From assembly GCA_029237695.1 (NCBI GenBank), contig CM055265.1, positions 112,270,773 to 112,334,772 on the forward strand: a stretch of 64,000 nt of DNA, in the 5' to 3' direction. Position numbers and translations under genes: made by a program. The notes below the pieces were generated by a model that was not told where the DNA came from, did no database searches, and saw only the letters and a list, made by a program, of their open reading frames with translations. Origin of the DNA: Conchocele bisecta. Taxonomy: Eukaryota; Mollusca; Bivalvia; Lucinida; Thyasiridae. This document shows, one piece after another, positions 34,268 through 44,532 of this stretch (the first letter of the stretch is position 1; each line of letters begins with the position of its first letter).

Positions 34268-34931
34268 CAGAGCTCCAGATAAGCTGCGTATTTGCTTAAA
34301 CACCCAATTAAAATTGCCAAAAACCCCAATTGAAATCAGAAGTAGCGAGTATCAAAAAGCAATGGAAAAATTGTGGTACCTTTATCATGCTGCAGAAAAC
34401 AATAAACATACCACAACTATAGCATATTTTTCTCATTTTTCCATGAAAACACATCTTCGTATTTCATTAGAATTGTCTCCAAGGAGACAATTCTAATGAA
34501 ATGCCAAGACATGTTTTCATTTAGAAGCAAAATATTCAATAATTACGGTCTGTTGATGTGTAAACAGTAATGCGATTTTATTTTACCCAATTTAATTTCG
34601 AAATACCCAATTGCTTCAGAAATGATGGAGTGACAATAGTTAATTACTAATTCCTTATCTGGAGCACTGTGAATTAAATTGGAACCTGTCTATCAGAGAT
34701 TTCACTGGAAATTAAGGTGTATATGTTTGTGTGCGTTGGATTCATTAGCAGATGTTATCCAGAGCTCCAGTTAAGATGCGTAATTTGGAGGTAAATTTCT
34801 TATTTCTCCATCAAAAATGGCAAGTTGGGAGTGAGACGATTCTAAAGGACTCCCAACTTGCCATTTTTGATGAATAAATAACAAAATTTCACCACAAGTT
34901 GGTCAAATTACGCACCTTAGCTGGAGCTCTG
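34268..34931. mobile_element. N-type MITEs, two nested palindromic units
   Basis: AGAGCTCCAGATAAGCTGCG (34270) and CACCTTAGCTGGAGCTCTG (34913-34931) are inverted ends. A further AGAGCTCCAGTTAAGATGCG sits at 34762. Palindromes at 34443-34520 (AGAATTGTCTCCAAGGAGAC) and about 34800-34875 (CATCAAAAATGGCAAGTTGG with complement) form the centres. A related copy is at 43166-43499. Confidence 0.7.
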
Positions 34932-35617
34932 TTATCATTAGAGATGACCCTGAAATCCACATTCCAAAATCAGAACTTAATATTTACATAAAAATGTATA
35001 TATTCAGCTCGCGAATTAGAATAACCTGATCTGGTGCCAGGTCCTCAACACACCAGGGTCATTTGATTTTGTACCTTTCGGACATCTGCATAATTTCATG
35101 AAATACGTGTACAAAATTTGCAATATTTTCCGTAAATGGCGTTAAAAGTTGACAAACTTTTCAGAGTACACGCGGAATTCTATTCTACATGTACTCTAAA
35201 ACTGTTGTTGACTTTTGACTTTATTTATGAAAAAATATTGTAAATTTTGTAAACGTATTTAGTTAAATTATGCTGATGTCTGAAGGTACAAACTCACATG
35301 GCGTGTCTCAATTAGGTTGGTGCTTAAGATTTGAAATTGGTAGTCAATCTACAGAATATCAGTAGCCATGTGGAAATTTTAGTAGGCAAATGATTATTTC
35401 TGTGCCCCGAGTTGCAAATCTTGTTGCCATTTTTATCAGGTAACTTGCCCTGTATTGACCAAATACGTACTGACTGATAACATATTTGTGTATCAGGCAT
35501 TGACGTGATACAAACATCCGGGTTACAACGAAGTGAAAACTGATGTTCTATTGGTCGGATGACGTCACATGACGTTACCGAATGACGTCAGTGTAATGAC
35601 GCAACGTAAACAAGTCC
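34932..35617. other. O-type MITE and unassigned intron
   Basis: 35052-35311 is an O-type MITE: GATTTTGTACCTTTCGGACA and its inverted end CTGAAGGTACAAACTCACAT, with inner AATTTGCAATATTTTCCGTA pairing. 35320-35617 holds nothing I recognise. Confidence 0.55.
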
Positions 35618-36320
35618 GTATTCTGTCCATAGATAACGACGTCATCTGTGGTCATTTTCGAACATAAAACGTTACCTGATAAATATAATACCAGGCTAGT
35701 GTCACGTTACCTGATAAATAGAATACCAGGCTAGTGTCAGGTTACCTGATAAATATAATACCAGGCTAGTGTCACGTTACCTGATAAATAGAATACCAGG
35801 CTAGTGTCACGTTACCTGATAAATAGAATACCAGGCTAGTGTCACGTTACCTGATAAATAGACTACCAGGCTAGTGTCACGTTACCTGATAAATAGAATA
35901 CCAGGCTAGTGTCACGTTACCTGATAAATAGAATACCAGGCTAGTGTCACGTTACCTGATAAATAGAATACCAGGCTAGTGTCACGTTACCTGATAAATA
36001 GAATACCAGGCTAATGTCACGTTACCTGATAAATAGAATACCAGACTAGTGTCACGTTACCTGATAAATAGAATACCAGGCTAGTGTCATGTTACCTGAT
36101 AAATATAATACCAGGTTAGTGTCACGTTACCTGATAAATAGAATACCAGGTTAGTGTCACGTTACCTGATAAATAGAATACCAGGCTAGTGTCTTTTGAT
36201 GTCAAGTGTATCAGGCTGGGCTCGGCTCAGCTCGGAAATGGTAGGAATTCCTTGATTCCTACGCGTTTCCTAGCCTTGCCTGATAAACTTGATATTAAAA
36301 GACACTAGGCTGGTATTCTC
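35618..36320. repeat. K element with 15 x 35-bp minisatellite
   Basis: Unit GTCACGTTACCTGATAAATA then GAATACCAGGCTAGT (35 bp), about 15 near-perfect copies at 35664-36190. Flanks TCTGTCCATAGATAACGACG and GAGCTCGGAAATGGTAGGAA recur inverted around a single unit at 28968-29127, so this is one MITE family with an expanded internal unit. Confidence 0.88.
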
Positions 36321-36429
36321 TATATAACATGGCAGTCTATTTGATTTAGTGGAGAGATCTTGCTGTGTTGCTGTATTTGTTCGACATAATTATTCCTTGA
36401 AGTAGCTCAGACTTACTGTTTTCTAGTGG

Positions 36430-36612
36430 TGGCCTGTTTCGCTCAGTAGGTAGAGCGTCGGACTGCGGATCGGGATTCCCACTGCGACCCGCTCCGAATG
36501 GTCGATTCGGTGTGTCCTTGGGCAAGACAACTTCGTGCAGCCTAGTACTATCGGATAGGGACTTAAATAGTCAGCTCCGACATGCAAGGTCATCGAGCCA
36601 GTGCCATCATTA
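36430..36612 (+). mobile_element. tRNA-derived SINE of a second type
   Basis: GCCTGTTTCGCTCAGTAGGT then AGAGCGTCGGACTGCGG is tRNA-like (A box TAGGTAGAGCG, anticodon-arm-like GGACTGCGGATC). It continues to TGTCCTTGGGCAAGACAACT, a tail widely seen in invertebrate SINEs. Not a functional tRNA: the acceptor stem does not close and the T-arm is altered. Confidence 0.72.
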
Positions 36613-36664
36613 AATCAAAGCATTTACTGTCTCCTAGTTTCAGTGACTTTTCAGCAGTACTTAC

Positions 36665-37172
36665 TGTCTGTTTCACGAAAGCTGCCCAAATTTTACGGCC
36701 ATATAAACAATGCAAAAACAGTATTTTTTTCGATGATATTAAATGAGCTATCTTTTTATTTCGTGAAAATTTGTCAAATATTGATTTTATTACGAAAAAT
36801 TGATTTGTCTATGGGAATTTAACATGCGAGTAAAGGAGATGGAGGAGCTGTGGGAGGAGTCAGAAAACGAACATTTTTGAAATGGACCCAGAAATCTGGC
36901 TAGATAGCTTGGAAATGATCTAAGAAAACAAAAGTTAAATTTTGAAAATTGGTCCAGTATTTCTGAAATTCAAAAGATTTCCCGTGTTAAATCCCCATAG
37001 ACATCTTCACTCTGTGAAGAATATCTATGGGGATTTAACATGGGGAAATTGTTTTTTTCGCAATCAAATTCATTCTATAATTTTCCTTCAATTTAATATT
37101 ATCGAAAAAAATATTTGTTTTTGAATTGTTTATATAGACGTAAAATTTGGGCAGCTTTCGTGAAACAGACAG
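36665..37172. mobile_element. H-type MITE, full copy
   Basis: Inverted ends of more than 60 bp beginning CTGTCTGTTTCACGAAAGCT and ending with its complement; centre hairpin CCCCATAGACATCTTCAC. About 508 bp. It lies 44 bp before exon 8. Confidence 0.88.
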
Positions 37173-37216
37173 TAGTGTCACTGAGAGTGGTACAAATAAG
37201 CATTATTTACTTCTAG

Positions 37217-37294
37217 GTGCAGAAACTGCAGACAGACCTGAAGAAACTGGAGCGTGAGCAAGAAATGCTTGAAAGGAAGTGTAATCTAGATGTG
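37217..37294 (+). CDS. Senataxin-like exon 8: short coiled-coil exon
   Basis: 26 codons, phase 0 at both ends (TTCTAG acceptor, GTG|GTATGT donor). It encodes VQKLQTDLKKLEREQEML, a clear heptad-type coiled coil, consistent with the second helix of the stalk inserted between motifs Ia and II. A full-length MITE with inverted repeats (36665-37172) ends 44 bp before it, leaving little room for the native branch-point region. Confidence 0.78.
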
Positions 37295-38343
37295 GTATGT
37301 TTAGTCATAACTTATTCTACCCCGCAGACCCGAAGGCCAACATTTGCAAACACTAGATTCTTAGGGATTTATATCTTATCAATGAATCTTACTGTCATTC
37401 ACGTCTGGGGGCAAAGTAATCCAGTGGTGCAAGGGTGTTTCGCTTCAGATCCGGGGCCCGTTTCACTAAACTTTGTACGACTAAAATGTTCGTAAGTGCA
37501 AAATTATGATAGTCTGTTAATTTCACATTAACAATGTATTCTTGTAAACAATTATTGGATTTACATTTATTGAGCATAGGCTACATATGCAGCCTATGCT
37601 CAATAAATGTAAACCCATCAATTGAAATTTCCAGACGATCCTAAATTTGCACTTACAAACATTTTAGTTGTACAAAGTTTCGTGAAACAGCCCCCAGGGC
37701 ACTAGGTCAATGCTGAATGTGTGTATGTAATTTTAGTGCTGAATGTACAGTGCTGCCACGTACAGGTGCATTTCTATCTGTATATATCCTTGCTGTTGAA
37801 TGGACTTAAAGTCCCAATCAATCCATCAACCAATCCATCAACCAATAAACCAACCAATCAACGAAGATTGAACAAATATGACTCAATTATTCAATCAACC
37901 ATGCATGCATGCATGCATGCATGCATCCATCCCGTCCGTCCGTCCGTCCGTCCGTCCGTCCGTCCAATCCATCCATCCATCCATCCATCCATCCATCCAT
38001 CCATCCATCCATCCATCCATCCATCCATCCATCCATCCCATCCATTCATCCATCCATCCATCCATCCATCCATCCAATCCATCCATCCATCCATCCATCC
38101 ATCCATCCATCCTTCACCAAGGGATGGGTCGTGCCCTAGGGATTAGAACACCTGACTGGAGGTTGTTGGTTCAACGCCTAGAGCATCACAAATACTTTCA
38201 TAGTATTTACATCCCATTGGTCTGTCGGATGAGACTTTAAACTGTGGTCCCGTCTCTATATGACCATAGCTGTTGGTGGGAGGTTAAACCCTTTCACATT
38301 TTTCACCATTCACCAACCCACTCACCTACCACTTTCTCTGCAG
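37295..38343. other. Intron 8: J-type MITE, microsatellites, SINE
   Basis: 37295-37452 is unassigned. 37453-37697 is a full J-type MITE. 37812-38112 is a compound microsatellite: (CAAT/CAAC)n, (GCAT)6, (GTCC)8 and long (ATCC)n blocks. 38121-38300 is a tRNA-related SINE (GGGATGGGTCGTGCCCTAGG, GGTTCAACGCC, TGTCGGATGAGACTTTAAAC). Confidence 0.8.
37812..38112 (+). repeat. Compound microsatellite
   Basis: (CAAT)-like, (GCAT)n 37901-37926, (CGTC)n 37934-37965 and (CATC)n 37967-38112 with occasional CAATCC breaks. Long frames such as PSIHPSIH and MDGWMDGW on either strand are artefacts of the 4-bp period. Confidence 0.93.
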
Positions 38344-38523
38344 TCGCGAATGTCAAAGGACCCTGCGCGACAGCGGCGATGTGCGCACGACCTGATCTGC
38401 AACTCGCACGTAATCGCGGGCACCCTGAGCAGTATCGGGGCGCAGGTCCTCCAGAACTACTTCAGCCAGCGCGGCAAAGAGAACCGACGACAACAGGGCT
38501 TTGACTGTGTCATCGTAGACGAG
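38344..38523 (+). CDS. Senataxin-like exon 9: up to motif II (VDE)
   Basis: 60 codons, phase 0 at both ends (TCTCTGCAG acceptor, GAG|GTATTT donor). It contains ICNSHVIAGTLSSIG, which matches the family's A-D-V-I-x-x-T-L-S region, and ends at FDCVIVDE. The Walker B aspartate-glutamate pair is the last codon pair, and the following Ala is supplied by exon 10. It sits 44 bp after a SINE (38121-38300). Confidence 0.94.
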
Positions 38524-38611
38524 GTATTTATCCTGGGGTAACCGTTCCGTCCCTAATTGCCTAGCGTAGACTGGTTCATGGTAAATGTTGGACTAGTTTG
38601 TTATAAATCAT

Positions 38612-38788
38612 ATATGGCTGTGACTGGAGAAATGGGGGATTGTGGGTTTTGCTACCAGTGTAGATCCAGATCATCCTGTGCATCCGCACAGTCTGATCAG
38701 GATCTGCACTGTTCGCCATTCCATCAATGAAACACCTATTATGAGTCAAACAAGCAAATATCAATTGTTATCAGACTACATGAGTGTG
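38612..38788. mobile_element. P-type MITE, left part (split by element Q)
   Basis: GGCTGTGACTGGAGAAATGG to GACTACATGAGTGTGTTA. The missing right part, TTTGATCAGGAGCTGCACTG to GGTCACAGCCACATATGA, is at 41580-41646, on the far side of Q. Confidence 0.85.
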
Positions 38789-39485
38789 TTATTGTATCCC
38801 CCGGGATACTATGGATTTGGCAGCGGGCCGCGTCCGCGTCCGCCGCAGACACTTCTTGTCCGGAGCATAACTCGAACACCCTTTGGAATATTTTCATGAA
38901 ACTTCACACATGCATAGACCACGACCCGAAGGTGTGTCGCGTACAAGAATGACAACTCTCTCTTGCATAGCTAATTTTTTAGTTATCTCCCTTTTTTGTT
39001 TCTCGCACTGATTTCGTGTCCGGAGCATAACTCCACCACCCTTTGGAATATTTTCATGAAACTTCACACATGCATAGACCACGACCCGAAGGTGTGTCGC
39101 GCACAAGAATGACAACTCTTGCGTAGCTAATTTTTTAGTTATCTCCCTTTTTTGTTTCGCGCACTGATTGACCATAACTCGACCACCTTTTGGAATATTT
39201 TTATGAAACTTCACACATTCAATTAGACCACACCGAACCGAAGGTGTGTCGTGCACAAGAATGACAACTCTTGCATAGCTAATTTTTTTAGTTATCTCCC
39301 TTTTTTGTTTTCGCACACTGATTTCCTGTCCGGAGCATAACTCGACCACCCTTTGGAATATTTTCATGTTATTTTCATGAAACTTCACACATGCATAGAC
39401 CACGACCCGGAGGTGTGTCGCGCACAAGAATGACAACTCTTGCGTAGCTAATTTTTGAGTTATCTCCCTTTTTTGTTTTGCGCAC

Positions 39486-40105
39486 TCTACAAACTGGACA
39501 ATAATGCATGAAGACCCATTTTCGCGTCTGCTCTGTACACCTTTTCTCGTGTGCTCTGTACACCTTACCTGTAGAGAGAACAATAGAGACTGGGAGAACC
39601 ATTCACCTGTGCATGTGCTAGCATGTGCAAATGTCCAGTCTTGACCAGTCTTGACCAGTCTTGACCACTCTTGACCACAGGTAATTTATACAGGTAAATT
39701 ACTACATTGGATATTACATTTCCGTAAACTGTTGAAAATATTGTGGCATTATGTGGACCTGTGCAGATATATGTAGATAAATATAGGACTATTAAAAAAA
39801 AATTCTGGGCTCCAGTAGCAAGCAATATTATTTTTAATTTTTAAACTTTTTTTTCCATTTTTTATTTTATTTTATTTTTTCAAATTCTTTTTAAATTTTT
39901 GTCTAGTAGCATAAGGTTGTAAGTGCTATATACAGACTATTATCATATAATAAAACAATTATTGACTAGTGAGCCATAGAATATAATCTGATATTCCATG
40001 GCTCACTAGTCAATAATTGTATAATATGTTCGGGCCAGTGAAAATTGCTTTCGGGCCTAGGCTCGAGGTCAAGGCGGGGCAAGGCGAGGCATTTGATTCC
40101 GCGGA
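39486..40105. other. Insertion inside element Q
   Basis: Sequence unlike the Q units: four TTGACCA(G/C)TC repeats at 39633-39677, an A/T-rich stretch, and a palindrome at 39955-40020 (ACAATTATTGACTAGTGAGC with complement). It ends GCGGAATTCTTG at about 40111, like the end near 34013, so part of it may be another small element. Confidence 0.55.
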
Positions 40106-40187
40106 ATTCTTGTTTACTTATCTCCCTTTGTTGGTTCATGCTCTGATTTCGTATCCAGAGCATAACTCGAACACCCTTTGAATATTT

Positions 40188-41209
40188 TTATGCCTCACCA
40201 TGATAGTGGAGGGGGTATTTAGTGTTACCCTTGTCCGTCCGTCCGTCCGTCCGTCGCACACACGAATGGGTACTTGTTGTAAGCGTACGGGGATCTTATT
40301 GGGTAGGGTTAGGATAGTGTTGGGTACTCTTGTCGGGAATTATATTTTTTTATACAGTAAAAACCAACAAGTATTCATTCATAGGAACGTGCGTCCCGTC
40401 CTCCCGTCCGTCCGTCCGTCTGTCCGTCACAAAACTTTAACACTCGGGTAAATGTCTCATAATTTCTTCATCCTTCGACCGATCTGTTTCATATTTCATA
40501 TACACATTGCTCTGATGGTTCACTACCGCCCTGTGCCAAATCCACATTTGTCCTCCCCCGCCAAGCCCAGGGTCAAGGTTACATACTTGGTGCTTCAAAA
40601 ACTTTAACGCTCGGGTAAATATCTTATAATTTCTGTTTTCTTTCACGGATCAGCTTCATATTTCATATACGCATTGCTCTAATGGTTCTCTACCGCCCTG
40701 TGCTAAATCCACGTTCGTCCTGCCCCTGCCAAGCCCAGGGTCAAGGTCACATACTTGGTGCTTCAAAAACTTTAACGCTCGGGTAAATATCTTATAATTT
40801 CTGTTTTCTTTCATGGATCATCTTCATATTTCATATACGCATTGCTCTAATGGTCCTCTACCGCCCTGTGCCAAATCCACGTTCGTCTGCCCCCGCCGCC
40901 AAGTCCCAGGGTCAAGGTCACATACTTGGTGCTTCAAAAACTTTAACTCTCAGGTAAATATCTTATAATTTTTCTTTCCATTCACGGATCAACTTCATAT
41001 TTCATATACGCGTTGCTCTAATGGTCCTCTACCGCCCTGTGCCAAATCCACGTTCGTCCTGCCCCCGCTAAGCCCAGGGTTAACATCACATACTTGGTGC
41101 TTCAAAAACTTTAACGCTCAGGTAAAAGAAAATTTTGACTTGGAATTTGGCCTCATTTATTATCAAAGCGATATGTGGGACATCCGTGTTCTATGAACAC
41201 ATTTTCTAG
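40188..41209 (+). mobile_element. E-type element E4, nested in Q
   Basis: TTATGCCTCACCATGATAGT, (CGTC)n, a second (CGTC)n at 40393-40427, four ~170-bp units (AAAACTTTAACGCTCGGGTA, CCCAGGGTCAAGGTCACATA), hairpin GTGTTC-TAT-GAACAC and an ATTTTCTAG end. Its inverted end pair has two mismatches. The related copy E5 is at 54114-54963. Confidence 0.83.
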
Positions 41210-41579
41210 TTTATTAAACTTCACACATGCATAGAAGACGACCCAAAGGTGTGTCGCACGTAAGAATGACAACTCTTGCATCGTTAATTTCTTAGTTATC
41301 TCCCTTTGTTGTTTCGTGCACTGATTTCGTGTCCGGAGCATAACTCGAACACCCTTTGGAATATTTTCATGAAACTTCACACATGCATAGACCACGACCC
41401 TAAAGGTGTGTCACGCAAGAATGACAACTCTGGCATCACTAATTTTTTAGTTATCTCCCTTTGTTTTTTCCGTCACTGATTTTGTCTCCGGAGCATAACT
41501 CGAACACCCTTTTTTCAAACTACTTGTGTATCTGGGGAGGAGGATACACATGCGCTTGTCGACAAGCGTCCATTTCTAG

Positions 41580-41646
41580 TTTGATCAGGAGCTGCACTGG
41601 TCACAAATTCCACAAGCCACATTTCTCGGGTCACAGCCACATATGA
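41580..41646. mobile_element. P-type MITE, right part (split by element Q)
   Basis: TTTGATCAGGAGCTGCACTG to TCGGGTCACAGCCACATATG. It completes the MITE begun at 38612. Confidence 0.85.
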
Positions 41647-41900
41647 GGAATAGCTTATAATAAAAAAAGTCTGCAAAATACTGACAAATACTGTAGATTT
41701 TGATGAGATCTACAGTCTGGATCTGGATCTACAGTGTTTGTAATGCTGACATTATTGTCTCTAGGGTTGAAAGACTCACGGGTTAACATGTGAAACCAAT
41801 GCCAGTTAATGGAATCCAGTTATAGCCATTGTAAGATTTGTGTTAATTATGTTACTTTTAGCGAATGGGGCTTAGTGACTCTGGTGTGGTGCGAACCATA

Positions 41901-42870
41901 GGTGGAAGACTCGGACCTATGACACCAAAAAAAATGCCTATTAAAAAAATCCCATTGCCCCACCCACTTGGTCTCGTACAGTACCATCTTCGATAAAGAA
42001 AGGTGGAAAAGAATATGGCTATTATAGAAAGAGCCCTCTCGTTTCCGACTCGCACAAACACAATAAACATCGATTAAATGTATGACTTCTGTCTCGATAA
42101 TGGTATTAGGTGTGTGAATATACTGACTTCAAATCGCTGTTTCCAGCATTTATTCAGTTATTTGCATTTTGTATACCCCATCCAAAGCAAAATTTGTGTG
42201 TACGAAAGAATCTCACACAGAATCGGAGGCCATCCGGCGTGGATTATCTGTCATATTTGGCCGATAGCTGATCGCCAGCTCAAACTAAAGTCGTACACCA
42301 TGACCATATACATTAGAAACTCGAACCATACAAAGTTCGTCCAATTGTGATCGTTCACCGATCTCAAAAACACTTTTTTGTCTAATTTCGTTCATTATCT
42401 GGAACAGGGTCAGTGCACCAGCTTCCATAATACAAGCACCGAAGCGTCTATGTAAGAACACCTCTGATTGGCTAAACCTAAAAATAGGAACGCGAGGACT
42501 TTCCCATTTCGGGATTCCGGAAGACATAATCTGATAGTACCCGAATCATGAATGAAAGCCAATGAAATTAGAAAAAAGTGTTTTTTAGATCGGTGAACGA
42601 TCACAATTGGACGAACTTTGTATGGTTGGAGTTTCTAATGTAATGTATTACACCTAATACCTCTATCGATTGCCAGAGACAGAAGTCATACATTTAATCG
42701 ATGTTTATTGTGTTTGTGCGAGTCGGAAACGAGAGGGCTCTTTCTATAATAGCCATATTCTTTTCCACCTTTCTTCATCGAAGATGGTACTGTACGAGAC
42801 CAAGTGGGTGTGGTAATGGGATTTTTTTAATAGGCATTTTTTTTGGTGTCATAGGTCCGAGTCTTCCACC
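41901..42870. mobile_element. Large foldback element R with double nested arms
   Basis: Arms 41901-42118 and 42646-42870 are near-perfect inverse complements (GGTGGAAGACTCGGACCTAT to its complement). Inside them a second pair, about 42290-42400 and 42540-42640 (AAAGTTCGTCCAATTGTGAT), is also inverted. Identical open frames of 70-78 codons in the two arms are a result of this symmetry, not genes. Confidence 0.9.
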
Positions 42871-43575
42871 TGTGATCCGTACAGGTAAAATGACCTTAGC
42901 TGTTGACTGGCCGTTAAACACTATTAAACATTTTTGAACTATTTTACCACGTTTACAAACAACCGTGAGAGCACTTATACAAATGCTTTTGTTGGCACAT
43001 ATGGTGGCTTAAGGGTGATGCTTAATGTGGGAGGATACCGGAGTACCCGGAGGAACCCACTTGTCTGGTCTGGCATCCCCCATACTATTATACGGGATTC
43101 GACCCCGTTGACCCGGCCAGAACTGATGTTAGCTGTTGACAGGCCGTTAAACACTATCAAAGAGAGCTCCAGATAAGTGTCTAAAGAATATTATACCCCC
43201 ATATTTCAAATGCAATGTGTATTTTACTTTTTCAAATGTATTATAGATTTTCTTCTTATTAAATAGGGAACAAATGATAATTTAAACAAAATAAATTCTT
43301 ATTTGAGCTGCAAAAAGCATTGCAGCTCAACTAAGTGAATGTCAACTTTATTACAGTATTTTCAGTACTCAATATGAAAATCAATGCATATTTTCACATT
43401 GGCGTGAGTATTTTGTACTCCCACTGTTGATAATCAGTGCATATTCTTATAAAATAAGTGTGTAATATACGCCAATACGCACCTTATATGGAGCTCTGAT
43501 TAAATAAATAAACACTATTAAATAAATAATCACTATTAACCCAATAAATACTAATCGGCCATCCGTGACTTGCAG
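42871..43575. other. Intron 9 end: SINE-like pieces and N-type MITE
   Basis: AAAATGACCTTAGCTGTTGA occurs near 42889, and an element at 42990-43165 has CGGAGTACCCGGAGGAACCC and ends TTAGCTGTTGACAGGCCG. 43166-43499 is an N-type MITE (AGAGCTCCAGATAAGTGTCT to GCACCTTATATGGAGCTCTG, palindrome GAGCTGCAAAAAGCATTGCA). Confidence 0.65.
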
Positions 43576-43683
43576 GCGACCCAGGCTGTTGAATTGGACA
43601 CCCTGATTCCCCTGCAGTACGGCTCGACCAAGATGATCCTGGTTGATGACCCCGAGCAGCTGCCACCCACCGTCATATCCCCG
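43576..43683 (+). CDS. Senataxin-like exon 10: motif III
   Basis: 36 codons, phase 0 at both ends. It starts ATQAVELDTLIPLQYG, completing motif II as IVDEA, and continues KMILVDDPEQLPPTVISP. Motif III in this family is normally V-G-D-P-x-Q-L-P-P; here the Gly position is Asp (GAT at 43648-43650), a one-base change from GGT. The donor CCG|GTAACA is repeated 120 bp downstream (43801). The intron that follows is 13.7 kb and contains the DIRS element. Confidence 0.95.
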
Positions 43684-43909
43684 GTAACATGTCCCTCTAT
43701 AGCGGCAGCAAATGTTTCACGTCAAAAACTGCGCCGGTTTCCTGACAGGATGCCACTCGGCTCTACTCACTCATTTTCATCCAGTAACTGCCGCATATGC
43801 CCGGTAAAGTGTTGCTCTATAGCACTGGTGCTGCACTCCGCGTCGGCGTAAAATGTTTCACGCCGAAAAATACACCAGTTTCCGGATGAGATGTCACTCA
43901 ATAGGCCTG
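43681..43909 (+). repeat. 120-bp tandem duplication carrying the exon 10 donor
   Basis: CCGGTAA followed by TG(T/C)..CTCTATAG begins at 43681 and again at 43801. Both copies continue with AAATGTTTCACG and a CCGGTTTCC/CCAGTTTCC segment. Copy one starts at the exon 10 splice donor, so a decoy donor exists 120 bp on. A third, diverged copy follows the DIRS element at about 50870-51010, so the retroelement landed inside this repeat. Confidence 0.6.
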
Positions 43910-43925
43910 TTTCTACTTCATTCAT

Positions 43926-44108
43926 GCCATATTACATTATGCCATGAGATGTTCATGCTTAAGCAACCGCAGAAAAAAGAGAGATAACTCGTGTGCCTAT
44001 TATACTCCAAAGAGCCACCTCCCCTTGGTCCACACTATGTGGCTCCACCGGTCCTAAGTCAAGCATGCGCCGACGACCGACCCGCCATATTGATATTCTG
44101 CGCAGCCA
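43926..44108 (+). repeat. DIRS left inverted terminal repeat
   Basis: GCCATATTACATTATGCCAT through GCGCAGCCAAG is the near-complement of about 50637-50826. The outer 16 bases (43910-43925, TTTCTACTTCATTCAT) are not shared with the right repeat but recur inverted in the internal complementary region. Confidence 0.9.
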
Positions 44109-44532
44109 AGCTTGGACGTGTCGCCGTCGTGAGAGCGGAATTGAAGAGTTACTTAGTCATAGGATCTTATTATAGGGTCTTTATATGACTCTCAGTGTAT
44201 CTGGAATTGGTTACTCCAGGAGATATTGTGAATCTTGGGTCAGAAACACCCTTGCGTTAATTTTCGGGGTTTAGCACGTGGCCCACTCTGCCGGCCATTT
44301 TGTTTCGTCCCGAATTGGGAAGTTTTTGATTCACGTGCCTTATTTTAAAAAAAATAAATTCTATCTTTAATCACATGTGGGAATTGTATTTCATGTGGTT
44401 ATCTCCCCTGTTTTGTATATTTGTTGCCTGATAGTACGGTTGGTGGGTGTCCGGGGTTCTAAAGTCTTAGGAATTTTCACGACGTGTCTCGGTTTCACGT
44501 TATCTTTTGACTGTTTTAGTGGACGAGCCGTC

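Larger units (their letters stand above)
38789..41579 (+). mobile_element. Q-type Helentron-like element (with nested E4)
   Basis: TTATTGTATCCCCCGGGATA start, CGCGTCCGCGTCCGCC, then ~155-bp units (TTTGGAATATTTTCATGAAA, GAATGACAACTCTTGC, AGTTATCTCCCTTTTTTG) at 38855-39485 and again at 40110-40190 and 41215-41515. The 3' hairpin CGCTTGTC/GACAAGCG is a perfect 16-bp palindrome, followed by CATTTCTAG. GTATCC and GGATAC mark the inverted ends. It is inserted at a T^T in a P-type MITE. Confidence 0.85.

Noticed and set aside
35664..36190. CRISPR-like array (35-bp repeats)
   Set aside because: Head-to-tail units without spacers inside an inverted-repeat element; a minisatellite.
36430..36500. Functional tRNA gene
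   Set aside because: A and B box-like sequences are present but arms do not pair properly and the body continues as a SINE.
37878..38240. Proteins of HPSIHPSI or MDGWMDGW repeats
   Set aside because: Translation of (ATCC)n in several frames on both strands.
41860..41900. Exon-like piece with CTCTGGTGTGGTG
   Set aside because: The same sequence recurs near 3535 and inverted near 35045, so it is a dispersed repeat.
42701..42937. Open frame MFIVFVRVGNERALSIIAIF, also found mirrored near 41858-42070
   Set aside because: The two frames are the two arms of foldback R; the identity comes from the inverted repeat.
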